A stretch of 64,000 nt of DNA from assembly GCA_022823665.1 (NCBI GenBank), contig JAJEHN010000016.1, forward strand, positions 86,966 through 150,965, in the 5' to 3' direction. Below, piece by piece: positions 1 through 7,632 of the stretch (position 1 is its first letter; every line of letters starts with the position of its first letter). The position numbers and the translations under genes were made by a program. Source of the DNA: Thermoanaerobaculia bacterium (GTDB lineage: Bacteria; Acidobacteriota; Thermoanaerobaculia; Multivoradales; Multivoraceae). Under the pieces are notes generated by a model, which saw only the letters and a list, made by a program, of their open reading frames with translations, searched no databases and was not told the origin of the DNA.

Positions 1-2411
1 TGGACGACGCCGCCTTCGTCTCGCACGCGGGCGTGCCGGAGGTGATGCTCGCCGGCGGCAAGGCGACGGTGACGGTGCGGATGCGGAACACGGGCCCGAC
101 GACGTGGAGATCGGCAAGCTACAGGCTGGGCTCCCAGCGGCCGCAGGACAACGAGATCTGGGGGCTGGCCCGCGTGGCGCTGCCTGCCGATGTGGCGCCG
201 GACGAGACGGTGGACCTGACCTTCGCCATCACGGCGCCCAAGGAGGTGGGCGCCCACAAGTTCCGGTGGCGGATGGTGCGCGGGGCAAGCGGCTGGTTCG
301 GCGGCAAGACGGAGCTCTTGACGATCGCGGTGGAAGACCCGTCGTTCCTGGGCCGGGAGATAGCGGACCAGATATGGGTGAAGAACGAGACCGTCGTGTC
401 GCTCACGCTGCCCGAGGCGAGGGGCAACGGCGGAGCGTTGACGTACTCGCTCAAGCCCGCGCTGCCGGAGGGCGTCACGTTCACGGAAGCAACCCGGGTG
501 CTGGCCGGGACGCCGACCGCCGTGGCGGAGGCCACGGAGTACAGGTACGTCGCCACGGACACGGGCGGCGGGAAGGCGAAGCTGACCTTCGAGATCGCCG
601 TGGAGGAAGGCGTGATCGACGACGCGGCCGTCGTGTCCGTCACGGGCCTGCCGTCGAAGATGGCGGCCGGCGGCACGGCGACGGTGACCGTCACGATGAC
701 GAACACCGGCACGACGACCTGGTCGTCGCCCGCCGGCTACAACCTGGGTTCCTGGGATCGGTCGGACAAGGACAGGTGGGGCGTTCGGCGGGCGGCCGTG
801 CCAGGAACCGTCGCCCCGAACGAGACGGCGGACTTCACGTTCACCGTCACGGCGCCTCAGACGCCGGGCGTCCACCCCTTTACGTGGCGCATGGTGCGGG
901 ACCCGGGCGGGTGGTTCGGGGCGCATACGGCGGATGTGTCCGTGACGGTGGAGGATCCGTCGTTCGGGGACGAGACGGTAGCCGACCAGACGTGGATGCG
1001 GGGCGAGGAGGTGGACGCTCTGATCCTGCCGGCGGCCGGCGGCACGGCCGGTCCGTTCAGCTATGCGATTTCGCCCGAGTTGCCGGACGGCGTGACGTTC
1101 GCCGAATCGACCCGCACGGTTTCCGGGACGCCGGAAGCGGCGCAGGCGGCCACGACGTACAGCTACACCGCGACGGATACGGACGGCGGGACGGCGACGC
1201 TGTCGTTCGGGATCGCCGTGGAAGCCCTGGCGGTGGACGATGCGGCGTTCGTCTCCCAGACCGCCGTGCCGGAGAAGATGGCGGCGGGCTCGGAGGCCGT
1301 GGTCACCGTGCGGATGAAGAACACGGGCACGACGACCTGGACGAAGGCGGCGGGCTACGCGCTGGGCTCGCAACGGCCGGACGACAACGAGCGCTGGGGC
1401 CTCAAGCGGGTCTCCCCGCCTGAGGACGTGGCGCCGGACGCGACGGTGGACTTCACCTTCACCATCACGGCGCCGACGGAGGTCGGCCGCCACGGGTTCC
1501 GCTGGCGCATGGTGCGGGGCGCGGACGGCTGGTTTGGGAAGAAGACGGATCTCCGAACCATCGAGGTGGAGGACCCGTCGTTCGGGGACGCGGCGATCGG
1601 CGATCAGAAGTGGGCGAAGGACGCGGCCATCGCCACCCTGCTCCTGCACGAGGCGGACGGGACCGCCGGGCCGTTCACCTACTCGCTGACGCCCGAGTTG
1701 CCGGGCGGCGTGACGTTCGACGGGACCAACCGGACGATCTCGGGCCGGCCGACGGCGGTGCTGGCGGAGACGGAGTACAGCTACACCGCGACGGACACGA
1801 ACGGCGGGACGGCTACGCTCACGTTCATGGTGACGGTGAGCGAACACGCGGTAGCGGCGGCCGCGGCGCAGGCGGTTGCGCCGCCGCCGGCCGGCGTTGC
1901 GTTCGAGTTTCGGAACGGCGTCCAGAGCCGGCGTGCCGGAAGCGATGGGGCCAACGCGCCAGTGGAGGCCGGAATGCCGGGTTGGACGGCGGATTCCGGC
2001 GACGCAACGATTTCCCGGGTTCCGACCGGCCTCGCGCTGCGGCTGCGCGGCAGCGAGGCAGGCGGCGACGCGGCGCCCGACGCCGTGATCACGGAGCAGT
2101 GGATTCCGGTGCAGGGCGGGACGTACCGGCTCTCCGCCTGCATGCTGCGGGAGAACGCGAGCGACAACGTGTTCGTGGACTTCGACGGCGGCGCCGGCCG
2201 CGACGGTGAGTTCCTGGACGCCCACATCGTGGCAACGGAGACCGGCGTCTGGGAGTGCGGGGCGGTGACGAAGTGCATCCCCGACTCGGTCGGGGCTGTC
2301 CGCGTCCGCGCGGTCCGGGAGGGCGCCAACCTGGGCGATGCGTGGTTCGATGGGATCGAATTGACGCGGCTTGCCGCGTGTGGAGCGGCGACCCTGGACG
2401 TAAAGCCCTGA
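1..2411 (+). CDS. FW/He_PIG repeat surface protein, 5' end outside window
   Basis: The frame is open from the first full codon (base 3) to the TGA at 2409-2411, so about the last 800 residues are present. The GTG at 33 lies inside a repeat unit and is not a start. Three units of about 206 residues follow each other. Each has an NBR1-type four-tryptophan (FW) Ig-like domain (NTGTTTW, then WRMVR and GWFG) and a He_PIG domain (LPxGVTF, then SYTATDT). The last 150 residues are not repetitive and may form a carbohydrate-binding-type beta-sandwich (inference). No catalytic motif is visible. FW and PIG domains are known beta-sandwich modules, so a surface adhesion or polymer-binding role is likely but unproven. 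The gene at 63525 is related. Confidence 0.8.
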   Translation, partial: DDAAFVSHAGVPEVMLAGGKATVTVRMRNTGPTTWRSASYRLGSQRPQDNEIWGLARVALPADVAPDETVDLTFAITAPKEVGAHKFRWRMVRGASGWFGGKTELLTIAVEDPSFLGREIADQIWVKNETVVSLTLPEARGNGGALTYSLKPALPEGVTFTEATRVLAGTPTAVAEATEYRYVATDTGGGKAKLTFEIAVEEGVIDDAAVVSVTGLPSKMAAGGTATVTVTMTNTGTTTWSSPAGYNLGSWDRSDKDRWGVRRAAVPGTVAPNETADFTFTVTAPQTPGVHPFTWRMVRDPGGWFGAHTADVSVTVEDPSFGDETVADQTWMRGEEVDALILPAAGGTAGPFSYAISPELPDGVTFAESTRTVSGTPEAAQAATTYSYTATDTDGGTATLSFGIAVEALAVDDAAFVSQTAVPEKMAAGSEAVVTVRMKNTGTTTWTKAAGYALGSQRPDDNERWGLKRVSPPEDVAPDATVDFTFTITAPTEVGRHGFRWRMVRGADGWFGKKTDLRTIEVEDPSFGDAAIGDQKWAKDAAIATLLLHEADGTAGPFTYSLTPELPGGVTFDGTNRTISGRPTAVLAETEYSYTATDTNGGTATLTFMVTVSEHAVAAAAAQAVAPPPAGVAFEFRNGVQSRRAGSDGANAPVEAGMPGWTADSGDATISRVPTGLALRLRGSEAGGDAAPDAVITEQWIPVQGGTYRLSACMLRENASDNVFVDFDGGAGRDGEFLDAHIVATETGVWECGAVTKCIPDSVGAVRVRAVREGANLGDAWFDGIELTRLAACGAATLDVKP
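3..1853 (+). repeat. Three tandem ~617-bp coding repeats (FW + PIG unit)
   Basis: Units begin at about 3, 618 and 1236 with the shared protein start DDAA(F/V)VS. The spacing is 615 and 618 bases, which preserves the frame. The copies have diverged at the DNA level, so this is an old internal duplication rather than a recent one. Confidence 0.8.
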
Positions 2412-2429
2412 CGCGGGCGGCGTCCTGTT

Positions 2430-2448
2430 GCTCGCCCATGCGGCGAGC
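2430..2448 (+). terminator. Possible terminator hairpin
   Basis: A perfect 7-bp stem (gctcgcc/ggcgagc) with a 5-nt loop lies 19 nt after the stop of the repeat protein. No T-tract follows, so a role in termination is only suggested by position. Confidence 0.25.
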
Positions 2449-2523
2449 CCAAGGAAGGCGGCTGGCCAGATCCCTTGCCACTGACCAGGACGAGCGCCAC
2501 GTCGCCCAACAGGGTTTGACAAC

Positions 2524-3693
2524 ATGGCCGCCGTGAGGGGGGCTGTCCAGTTGGCGAGTTCGCGTGTGGCGCGGCTTGAGGCCGCGGCGGTCTTGAACGC
2601 CATTCTGCTTGCCGGCTGCGGGCTCGCCGCGGATCCGCATTCCGGTCGCACGCCGGCGGACGCTTCCGGATCGGGCGATCGGGCGATCACCGTCGTTTCC
2701 TACGGCGGCTCCTACGCCCGCGCCTGCGTTCTGGGCTACCACGAGTCCTTCACCGAGGAGACCGGCATCCAGGTCGACCTGGAGGACTTCAACGGCGGCC
2801 TCGCGCAGATCCGTGCCCAGGTCGAGGCCGGCGCCGTCCATTGGGACGTCGTCGATCTGGGCGTCGCCGACACGATCACCGGTTGCGACGAGGGCGTTCT
2901 GGAGCTGATCGACCCGGAGCTGCTGCCGCCGGGCCCGAACGGCGAGCCGCCGGCGGACGACTTCCTGCCGGAGACGAACACGGAGTGCGGCGTGGGCACG
3001 CTCCTCTACTCCACGATCTACGCCTACAACCCGGAGACCCTGCCGGGTCCGGCGCCGGCGACGATCGCCGACTTCTTCGACCTGGAACGCTTTCCCGGGC
3101 GCCGGGGCATGCAGCGGAAGCCGGAGGCGAACCTGGAGTTCGCGCTGATGGCCGACGGCGTGCCGAAGGAACGGATCTACGAGCTGCTCGGGACGGACGA
3201 GGGTCTGGATCGCGCGTTCCGGAAGCTGGACACGATCAAGGACGACGTCGTGTGGTGGGAGGCGGGCGCGCAGCCGCCGCAGCTCCTCGCCGACGGCGAA
3301 GTCATCATGAGCACGGCCTGGAACGGACGGATCTTCAACGCCCAGGTCCTGGAGGACCAACCCTTCGTCATCGTCTGGGACGGGCAGGTCATGGACCGGG
3401 GCCAGCTCGTGGTCGTAGCCGGCACTCGGCGCCTCGAGGGCGCCCTGCGCTTCATGCGCCATGCCGCCCGCTCCGAATCGATGGCGGGGGTGGGGAGGTA
3501 CATCGCCTACAGCCCCGCGCGCCGTTCCGGCCAGGCGCTGATCGACCGGCACGCGGAGACGGGCACGGAGATGTGGCCGCACATGCCGACGAACCCGGCG
3601 AACATGAAGAACTTCCTGATGAGCGACTGGGAGTGGTGGGCCGACCACAGGGACGAGATGCAGGAGCGGTTCGCCGCCTGGTTGGCGCGGTGA
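2524..3693 (+). CDS. PotD-like ABC transporter substrate-binding lipoprotein
   Basis: Periplasmic binding protein of the spermidine/putrescine (PotD/PotF) type, 389 residues. The N-terminus has a hydrophobic stretch ending in LLAGC, a lipobox, so the mature protein should be lipid-anchored. VVSYGGSYA near residue 60 is the usual first strand of this family, and the C-terminal part (YIAYSP, then WEWWADH) also fits. It starts the PotD-PotB-PotC order seen downstream. Polyamines are the family default, but the ammonia-lyase at the operon end leaves an amino-acid-like substrate possible. The ATG at 2524 has no good ribosome site; GTG at 2566 is an alternative that gives a more compact signal peptide. 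Its last codons are duplicated at 4483-4509. Confidence 0.85.
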   Translation: MAAVRGAVQLASSRVARLEAAAVLNAILLAGCGLAADPHSGRTPADASGSGDRAITVVSYGGSYARACVLGYHESFTEETGIQVDLEDFNGGLAQIRAQVEAGAVHWDVVDLGVADTITGCDEGVLELIDPELLPPGPNGEPPADDFLPETNTECGVGTLLYSTIYAYNPETLPGPAPATIADFFDLERFPGRRGMQRKPEANLEFALMADGVPKERIYELLGTDEGLDRAFRKLDTIKDDVVWWEAGAQPPQLLADGEVIMSTAWNGRIFNAQVLEDQPFVIVWDGQVMDRGQLVVVAGTRRLEGALRFMRHAARSESMAGVGRYIAYSPARRSGQALIDRHAETGTEMWPHMPTNPANMKNFLMSDWEWWADHRDEMQERFAAWLAR

Positions 3694-3697
3694 GCGG
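3667..3697 (+). repeat. Direct repeat copy 1: potD end / potB start
   Basis: This segment encodes RFAAWLAR-stop, the true end of the PotD-like gene, followed by GTGAGCGG. It matches 4483-4516, differing by 3 substitutions in the first 27 bases and by a 3-base gap after the stop. Weaker similarity extends upstream (agggacg at 3651 and 4471). The two copies flank the VapBC module. Confidence 0.75.
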
Positions 3698-3766
3698 CTG
3701 GGCGGCGTCGACCGGGGCAGTGGCTGCGACGACATACGCGTACACGGCCGACCGCCTTGTGGAGGT

Positions 3767-3795
3767 TGACACGCACGGAATCCGGGTAATACCGT
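3767..3795 (+). promoter_or_regulatory. Promoter of the first toxin-antitoxin module
   Basis: A perfect TTGACA (3767-3772) lies 17 bp before TACCGT (3790-3795), which keeps the three key TAnnnT positions. Only 7 nt separate the hexamer from the antitoxin ATG, so the transcript is probably leaderless. The -10 overlaps the motif ataccgtaat, which may be an autoregulatory operator. Confidence 0.55.
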
Positions 3796-3798
3796 AAT
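3789..3798 (+). promoter_or_regulatory. Shared 10-bp motif upstream of antitoxin 1
   Basis: ataccgtaat occurs here and at 40801-40810, in both cases just upstream of a VapB-type antitoxin gene. GTAATAC also occurs twice in tandem (3786-3792 has GTAATAC, 3794-3800 has GTAATAC). Binding by the antitoxin is an inference from the known autoregulation of VapBC operons. Confidence 0.4.
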
Positions 3799-3802
3799 AC
3801 TC

Positions 3803-4045
3803 ATGGTCGCCATCTCGTTCAAGGTTGACGAACACGAGGCGCGCACGATCCGCCTGCAGGCGAAGAGGGAGGGAATCAGCGTTTCGGAGTTTCTTCGCCG
3901 CGCGGCGCGCCTCGCCCTGACGCCTCCCGGGAAGCCGCGGACAGTCCGCTGCCGCCATACGGGCGCCAGGATCTTCGCCGCCCCGGAGCGGCTGCCCCCG
4001 CTCTCCACGGAGATGGTGCGGGATCTTCTCTCCGACTTCCCTTGA
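3803..4045 (+). CDS. Ribbon-helix-helix-type antitoxin
   Basis: An 80-residue protein whose first 40 residues (VAISFKVDEHEARTIRLQAK, then ISVSEFLRRAA) match the strand-helix-helix pattern of RHH antitoxins. The remaining half is basic and Pro-rich and would be the toxin-binding tail. Its TGA overlaps the TTG start of the PIN toxin gene (TTGA), so the two are translationally coupled. The family normally neutralises its partner RNase and represses its own promoter. The module sits inside an ABC transporter operon with which it has no evident functional link. Confidence 0.75.
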   Translation: MVAISFKVDEHEARTIRLQAKREGISVSEFLRRAARLALTPPGKPRTVRCRHTGARIFAAPERLPPLSTEMVRDLLSDFP

Positions 4046-4461
4046 AGTACCTGCTGGACGTCAACGTCCTGGTCGCGTGGGGCTGGTCCGATCACGCGGC
4101 CTACGAACGCACGGCTATGTGGATCGCAGCCGTTCGCGGAGCGCGCGACTCGAAGCTCCTGACATCGGCGATTCCCGAACTCGGCTTTGTGCGCGTATCC
4201 GTCCAGCGTACGGGGGGCAGCGTCACGGTCGAGGAGGCCGCCGAGACGCTGGCGGGCATGTTGCGCTCCCTGGGGTCGGCCCATGCCTTCCTTCCGGACG
4301 ACAGGGCCGCCCGCCAGTTCCCCGGCTGGTGCCGCTACGCCTCGCAGACGACCGACGCCCATCTGGTCGGGTTGGCGGCCGCGCACGATGCCGTGCTGGC
4401 CACTCTGGACACCGGGATTCCCGGGGCGTTCGTTCTGCCCGACGCGACACCGGAACGCTGA
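4042..4461 (+). CDS. PIN-domain toxin (VapC-like RNase)
   Basis: 139 residues starting at TTG, inside the antitoxin's last codons. The four acidic residues expected for a PIN nuclease are present: D6 in LLDVNVLVAW, E46 in IPELGFVRV, D105 in TTDAHLVGLA and D123 in TLDTGI. The family cleaves tRNA or other structured RNA in a Mg2+-dependent manner; the target here is unknown. The length is normal for VapC and no residue of the site is missing, so the toxin is probably active. Confidence 0.8.
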   Translation: MKYLLDVNVLVAWGWSDHAAYERTAMWIAAVRGARDSKLLTSAIPELGFVRVSVQRTGGSVTVEEAAETLAGMLRSLGSAHAFLPDDRAARQFPGWCRYASQTTDAHLVGLAAAHDAVLATLDTGIPGAFVLPDATPER

Positions 4462-4482
4462 ACCATGACCAGGGACGGCTCA

Positions 4483-4516
4483 CGCTTCGCCGCCTGGCTG
4501 GCGCGATGACGAGCGG
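4483..4516 (+). repeat. Direct repeat copy 2: relic of potD end before potB
   Basis: The sequence again encodes RFAAWLAR-stop, read as a 14-codon frame from an ATG at 4465 (MTRDGSRFAAWLAR). The stop TGA overlaps the ATG of the PotB-like gene as ATGA. This is the junction expected of an undisturbed potD-potB pair, so it looks like the ancestral junction left behind after the toxin-antitoxin module entered. Confidence 0.7.
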
Positions 4517-5735
4517 AATGTTGAGTCCGCGCCTGCGCGCCGCGGGTCTGACGTTGCCGCTGGTCGCCTTCGTCTCCGTGACGTTCCTCGGTCCGATGGT
4601 CAACCTGCTGACGAAGAGCTTCTACGACCCCGACGTCGCCAACGCGCTGCCGGAGACGATGGCGGCGCTGCGGGACTGGGACGGTCAGGGAACTCCATCC
4701 GACGAGGCCTTCGCGGCCACCGCCCGTGAGTTCGTCGCGGCGCGCACGGAGCGGACCCTCGGCCGTACGGCGAACCGCGTCAACCGGGTCGCGAGCGGCA
4801 TGCGCAGCACGATCATGGGCGATTCGCGGGAGATGGCCGAAGCGGCCGCCGTTGCGGAGGATGCCGGCGTCGAGACGGAGGGCGCCTTCTGGCGCGAGAC
4901 GATGATCGGCATCGACGCCCGCTGGGGCGGTCCCGAGCCCTGGCGGGCGCTTCGGGCCGCCGGCCAGCGGTTGACGGCCCGCCACTACCTCAAGGCGCTC
5001 GACTTCGAGCGGGGTCCGGATGGCGGCTACCAGCGGGCGCCGGAGGCATGGCGCATCTACGTGCCGCTGTTCTGGCGGACGTTCCTCGTCAGCCTGGGCG
5101 TCACCCTGCTCTGCCTGGTCATCGGCTATCCGGTGGCGCACATGATCGCCAACTCGCCGCCGAAGCGGGCCAACGTCCTGCTGCTGCTCGTCCTGCTGCC
5201 GTTCTGGACCTCGCTGCTCGTGCGGACCACCTCGTGGATCGTGCTGCTCCAGAACCAGGGCATCGTGAACGACTTCCTGGTCGCGATCGGACTGATCGGC
5301 GACGACGGCCGGATCGCGATGATCTACAACATGACGGGCACGTTCGTCGCGATGACCCACGTGCTGCTGCCGTTTCTGGTCCTGCCGCTCTACTCGGTCA
5401 TGCGGGCCATCCCGCCTGCCTACATGAACGCCGCCGTGTCGCTGGGTGCGACCCCGTTCCAGGCGCTGCGCCGGGTCTATTGGCCGCAGACGCTGCCGGG
5501 CGTCGGCGCCGGCTGCCTGCTCACCTTCATCCTGGCGATCGGCTACTACATCACCCCGGCCCTGGTCGGCGGTCAGAGCGGCCAGTTGATCTCGAACATG
5601 ATCGCGTACCACGTCCAGACCTCGCTCAACTGGGGTCTGGCGGCGGCTCTGGCGGCACTGCTGCTGGGCGGCGTGACCCTGCTCTACGTGGTGTACGACC
5701 GCCTGGTCGGCATCGACCGGATCGGACTCGGATGA
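4506..5735 (+). CDS. PotB-like ABC transporter permease with large periplasmic insertion
   Basis: 409 residues, against about 280 for a typical PotB. TM1 (about residues 11-31) is followed by a soluble stretch of about 140 residues rich in Ala, Arg and Glu, then five more hydrophobic segments with the family EAA-type loop (AAVSLGATPFQALRRV). The insertion sits where periplasmic loop 1 should be. Start chosen at ATG 4506, which overlaps the short frame carrying the duplicated potD end. The stop overlaps the next permease start (ATGA at 5732). The two permeases should form the heterodimeric channel. No ATPase gene (PotA) lies in the window, so it must be encoded elsewhere. Confidence 0.85.
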   Translation: MTSGMLSPRLRAAGLTLPLVAFVSVTFLGPMVNLLTKSFYDPDVANALPETMAALRDWDGQGTPSDEAFAATAREFVAARTERTLGRTANRVNRVASGMRSTIMGDSREMAEAAAVAEDAGVETEGAFWRETMIGIDARWGGPEPWRALRAAGQRLTARHYLKALDFERGPDGGYQRAPEAWRIYVPLFWRTFLVSLGVTLLCLVIGYPVAHMIANSPPKRANVLLLLVLLPFWTSLLVRTTSWIVLLQNQGIVNDFLVAIGLIGDDGRIAMIYNMTGTFVAMTHVLLPFLVLPLYSVMRAIPPAYMNAAVSLGATPFQALRRVYWPQTLPGVGAGCLLTFILAIGYYITPALVGGQSGQLISNMIAYHVQTSLNWGLAAALAALLLGGVTLLYVVYDRLVGIDRIGLG

Positions 5736-6568
5736 TGGTCGGCGGCGCGCTCAGCCCCGGCTACCGGGTCGCCCGCTGGGGCTACCTCGCGTTCTGCGTC
5801 GCCGCCTTCGTCTTCCTGATCGCGCCGATTCTCGTCCTCGTGCCGCTCAGCTTCAACGCCGAGCCGTACTTCACCTTCACCGAAGGCATGCTGCGGCTCG
5901 ACCCGGAGGCCTACTCGCTCCGCTGGTACCGCAGCATCCTCGATGGCGACGAGTGGACGCGGCCACTCGCCAACAGCCTGATCATCGGTATCTCGGCCAC
6001 GGTCGTCGCCACCGTGCTCGGAGCCGCCGCGGCTCTGGGACTCGCCCATCCGGCGATGCCGGGCCGGAAGATCGTCACGGCCCTGCTCATCTCGCCGATG
6101 ATCACGCCGGTGATCATCGCCGGCGTCGGCATGTTCTTCTTCTACTCGAGCCTGGGCCTGGCGCAGACCCACGTCGGGATCATCCTCGCGCACGCCGTCT
6201 TCGGCGCGCCCTTCGTCGTCATCACGGTGAGCGCGACCCTGGCCGGCTTCGACTGGACCGTCATGCGCGCGGCCGCCAACCTCGGCGCGAATCCCCTCGT
6301 TGCGTTCCGCCGCGTGCAACTGCCGCTCATCCTGCCCGGCGTCATCTCGGGCTCCCTGTTCGCCTTCGCGGCGTCCTTCGACGAACTCGTCATCGTCCTG
6401 TTCATGGGCGGCCTGGAACAGCGCACCCTGCCGCGCCAGATGTGGTCCGGCATCCGCGAGGAGATCAGCCCGACGATCCTTGCCGTGGCCACGTTCCTGA
6501 TCGTCTTCGCGCTGCTGGCGTTGAGCACGGTGGAGTGGCTGCGCCGGCGTGGCGCGGCCCGGGCCTGA
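5732..6568 (+). CDS. PotC-like ABC transporter permease
   Basis: 278 residues with six predicted membrane segments and the inner-membrane permease loop (MRAAANLGANPLVAFRRV) that docks onto the ATPase. The final loop (FAASFDELVIVLFM) is typical of PotC. It starts with ATG at 5732, overlapping the PotB-like stop; ATG at 5735 is equally possible. It forms the second half of the importer and is tightly coupled to both neighbours. Confidence 0.88.
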   Translation: MMVGGALSPGYRVARWGYLAFCVAAFVFLIAPILVLVPLSFNAEPYFTFTEGMLRLDPEAYSLRWYRSILDGDEWTRPLANSLIIGISATVVATVLGAAAALGLAHPAMPGRKIVTALLISPMITPVIIAGVGMFFFYSSLGLAQTHVGIILAHAVFGAPFVVITVSATLAGFDWTVMRAAANLGANPLVAFRRVQLPLILPGVISGSLFAFAASFDELVIVLFMGGLEQRTLPRQMWSGIREEISPTILAVATFLIVFALLALSTVEWLRRRGAARA

Positions 6569-6573
6569 CTTCG

Positions 6574-7575
6574 GTGAGCGACGACGACCATGGCATCACG
6601 CTGGAGGCAGTCGAAGACACGCTCACGCTGATCGCTCGTCACATCGTTGAAACGCCGGTCGTCGAGTGGTCGGGCCCCGAGATGCGGGCGATGCTGCCGG
6701 GGAACAGCCGCGTCCACGCCAAGCTGGAGCTCTTTCAGCGCTCCGGTACGTTCAAGGCGCGAGGTGCGCTGTCGAACGTCCTGCGACTGAGCGCCGACCA
6801 ACTGCGGGCCGGCGTAACGGCCATGAGCGCGGGCAATCACGCGGTCGCCGTGGCATATGCGGCGAAGGCCGCTGGTACCAGCGCGAAGGTCGTCATGCAG
6901 CGATCGGCGAATCCGGCGCGTGTCGAGCTGGCCGGGGCGCTTGGCGCCGAGATCCTGATGGCGGAGGATGGCCCCAGCGGATTCGAGATGGTGGCCGGGA
7001 TCGCGGCCGCGGAAGGCCGGGCGATAGTCCATCCATTCGACGGCGTGGCGACGGCCCTCGGCGCGGCGACGCTCGGTCTCGAGATGCACCGGCAGCTTGG
7101 AGACCTCGACGTGCTCATCGTCGCCATCGGTGGCGGCGGCCTGGCCGGGGGCGTGTCGGCGATCACCAAGCGACTGAACCCCGATTGTCTCGTCGTCGGC
7201 GTGGAACCCGTGGGCGCCGACGCCATGCACAGGAGCTTCAGGTCCGGCAGACCGGAGCGCCTCGACGGCGTGGACACGATCGCGGACAGTCTGGCGCCGC
7301 CCATGACCGAACGGCTGCCCTTCACGCTCTGCAGAAGCAACGTGGATCGGCTCGCGCTGGTCACCGACCGCGAGTTGGCTCAAGCCATGGGGCTCATCTT
7401 CAGAGAACTGAAGCTCGCCGTGGAGCCCGCCTGCGCCGCCACCACCGCTTCCCTGCCGAGTCTCGCCGAGGAGCTCTCGGGTGCGCGTGTCGGGCTGATC
7501 CTCTGCGGGTCGAACATCGACCGGAGCACGTACGATCGGTACTGCGAGCTCGGCGAGGGTCGATTCCGTTCCTGA
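6574..7575 (+). CDS. PLP-dependent threonine/serine ammonia-lyase (fold-type II)
   Basis: 333 residues starting at GTG 6574, five bases after the PotC-like stop. The PLP lysine is K61 in SGTFKARGA; the substrate-carboxylate loop SAGNHA and the phosphate-binding loop GGGGLAGG are intact. This matches threonine dehydratase, serine dehydratase/racemase and hydroxyaspartate dehydratase, which sequence alone does not separate. No C-terminal ACT domain is present, so it is probably the catabolic type without isoleucine feedback. Co-transcription with the importer suggests it degrades an imported hydroxy-amino acid, or a product of one; this is inference. Confidence 0.85.
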   Translation: MSDDDHGITLEAVEDTLTLIARHIVETPVVEWSGPEMRAMLPGNSRVHAKLELFQRSGTFKARGALSNVLRLSADQLRAGVTAMSAGNHAVAVAYAAKAAGTSAKVVMQRSANPARVELAGALGAEILMAEDGPSGFEMVAGIAAAEGRAIVHPFDGVATALGAATLGLEMHRQLGDLDVLIVAIGGGGLAGGVSAITKRLNPDCLVVGVEPVGADAMHRSFRSGRPERLDGVDTIADSLAPPMTERLPFTLCRSNVDRLALVTDRELAQAMGLIFRELKLAVEPACAATTASLPSLAEELSGARVGLILCGSNIDRSTYDRYCELGEGRFRS

Positions 7576-7608
7576 TCGGCGTTCGGGTGTCCGTGCCGGC
7601 TGGCCGTC

Positions 7609-7632
7609 CGCCCTGAGGCGCTGCTCAGGGCG
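7609..7632. terminator. Bidirectional terminator hairpin
   Basis: A perfect 8-bp stem (cgccctga/tcagggcg) with an 8-nt loop fills the gap between the convergent ammonia-lyase and MFS genes and ends directly at the MFS stop codon. There is no T-tract on either side. Confidence 0.45.

Noticed and set aside
3..1853. CRISPR-like or satellite repeat
   Set aside because: The period is about 617 bp, the frame is kept and the units encode Ig-like domains, so it is a coding repeat.
2089..4386. Long minus-strand frame across the PotD-like and toxin-antitoxin genes
   Set aside because: Low-complexity basic product, no start signal, and it spans three plus-strand genes with clear domains.
3694..4482. 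Classical transposon carrying the toxin-antitoxin genes
   Set aside because: No transposase, no terminal inverted repeats, and the flanking repeat is too long and diverged to be a simple target-site duplication.
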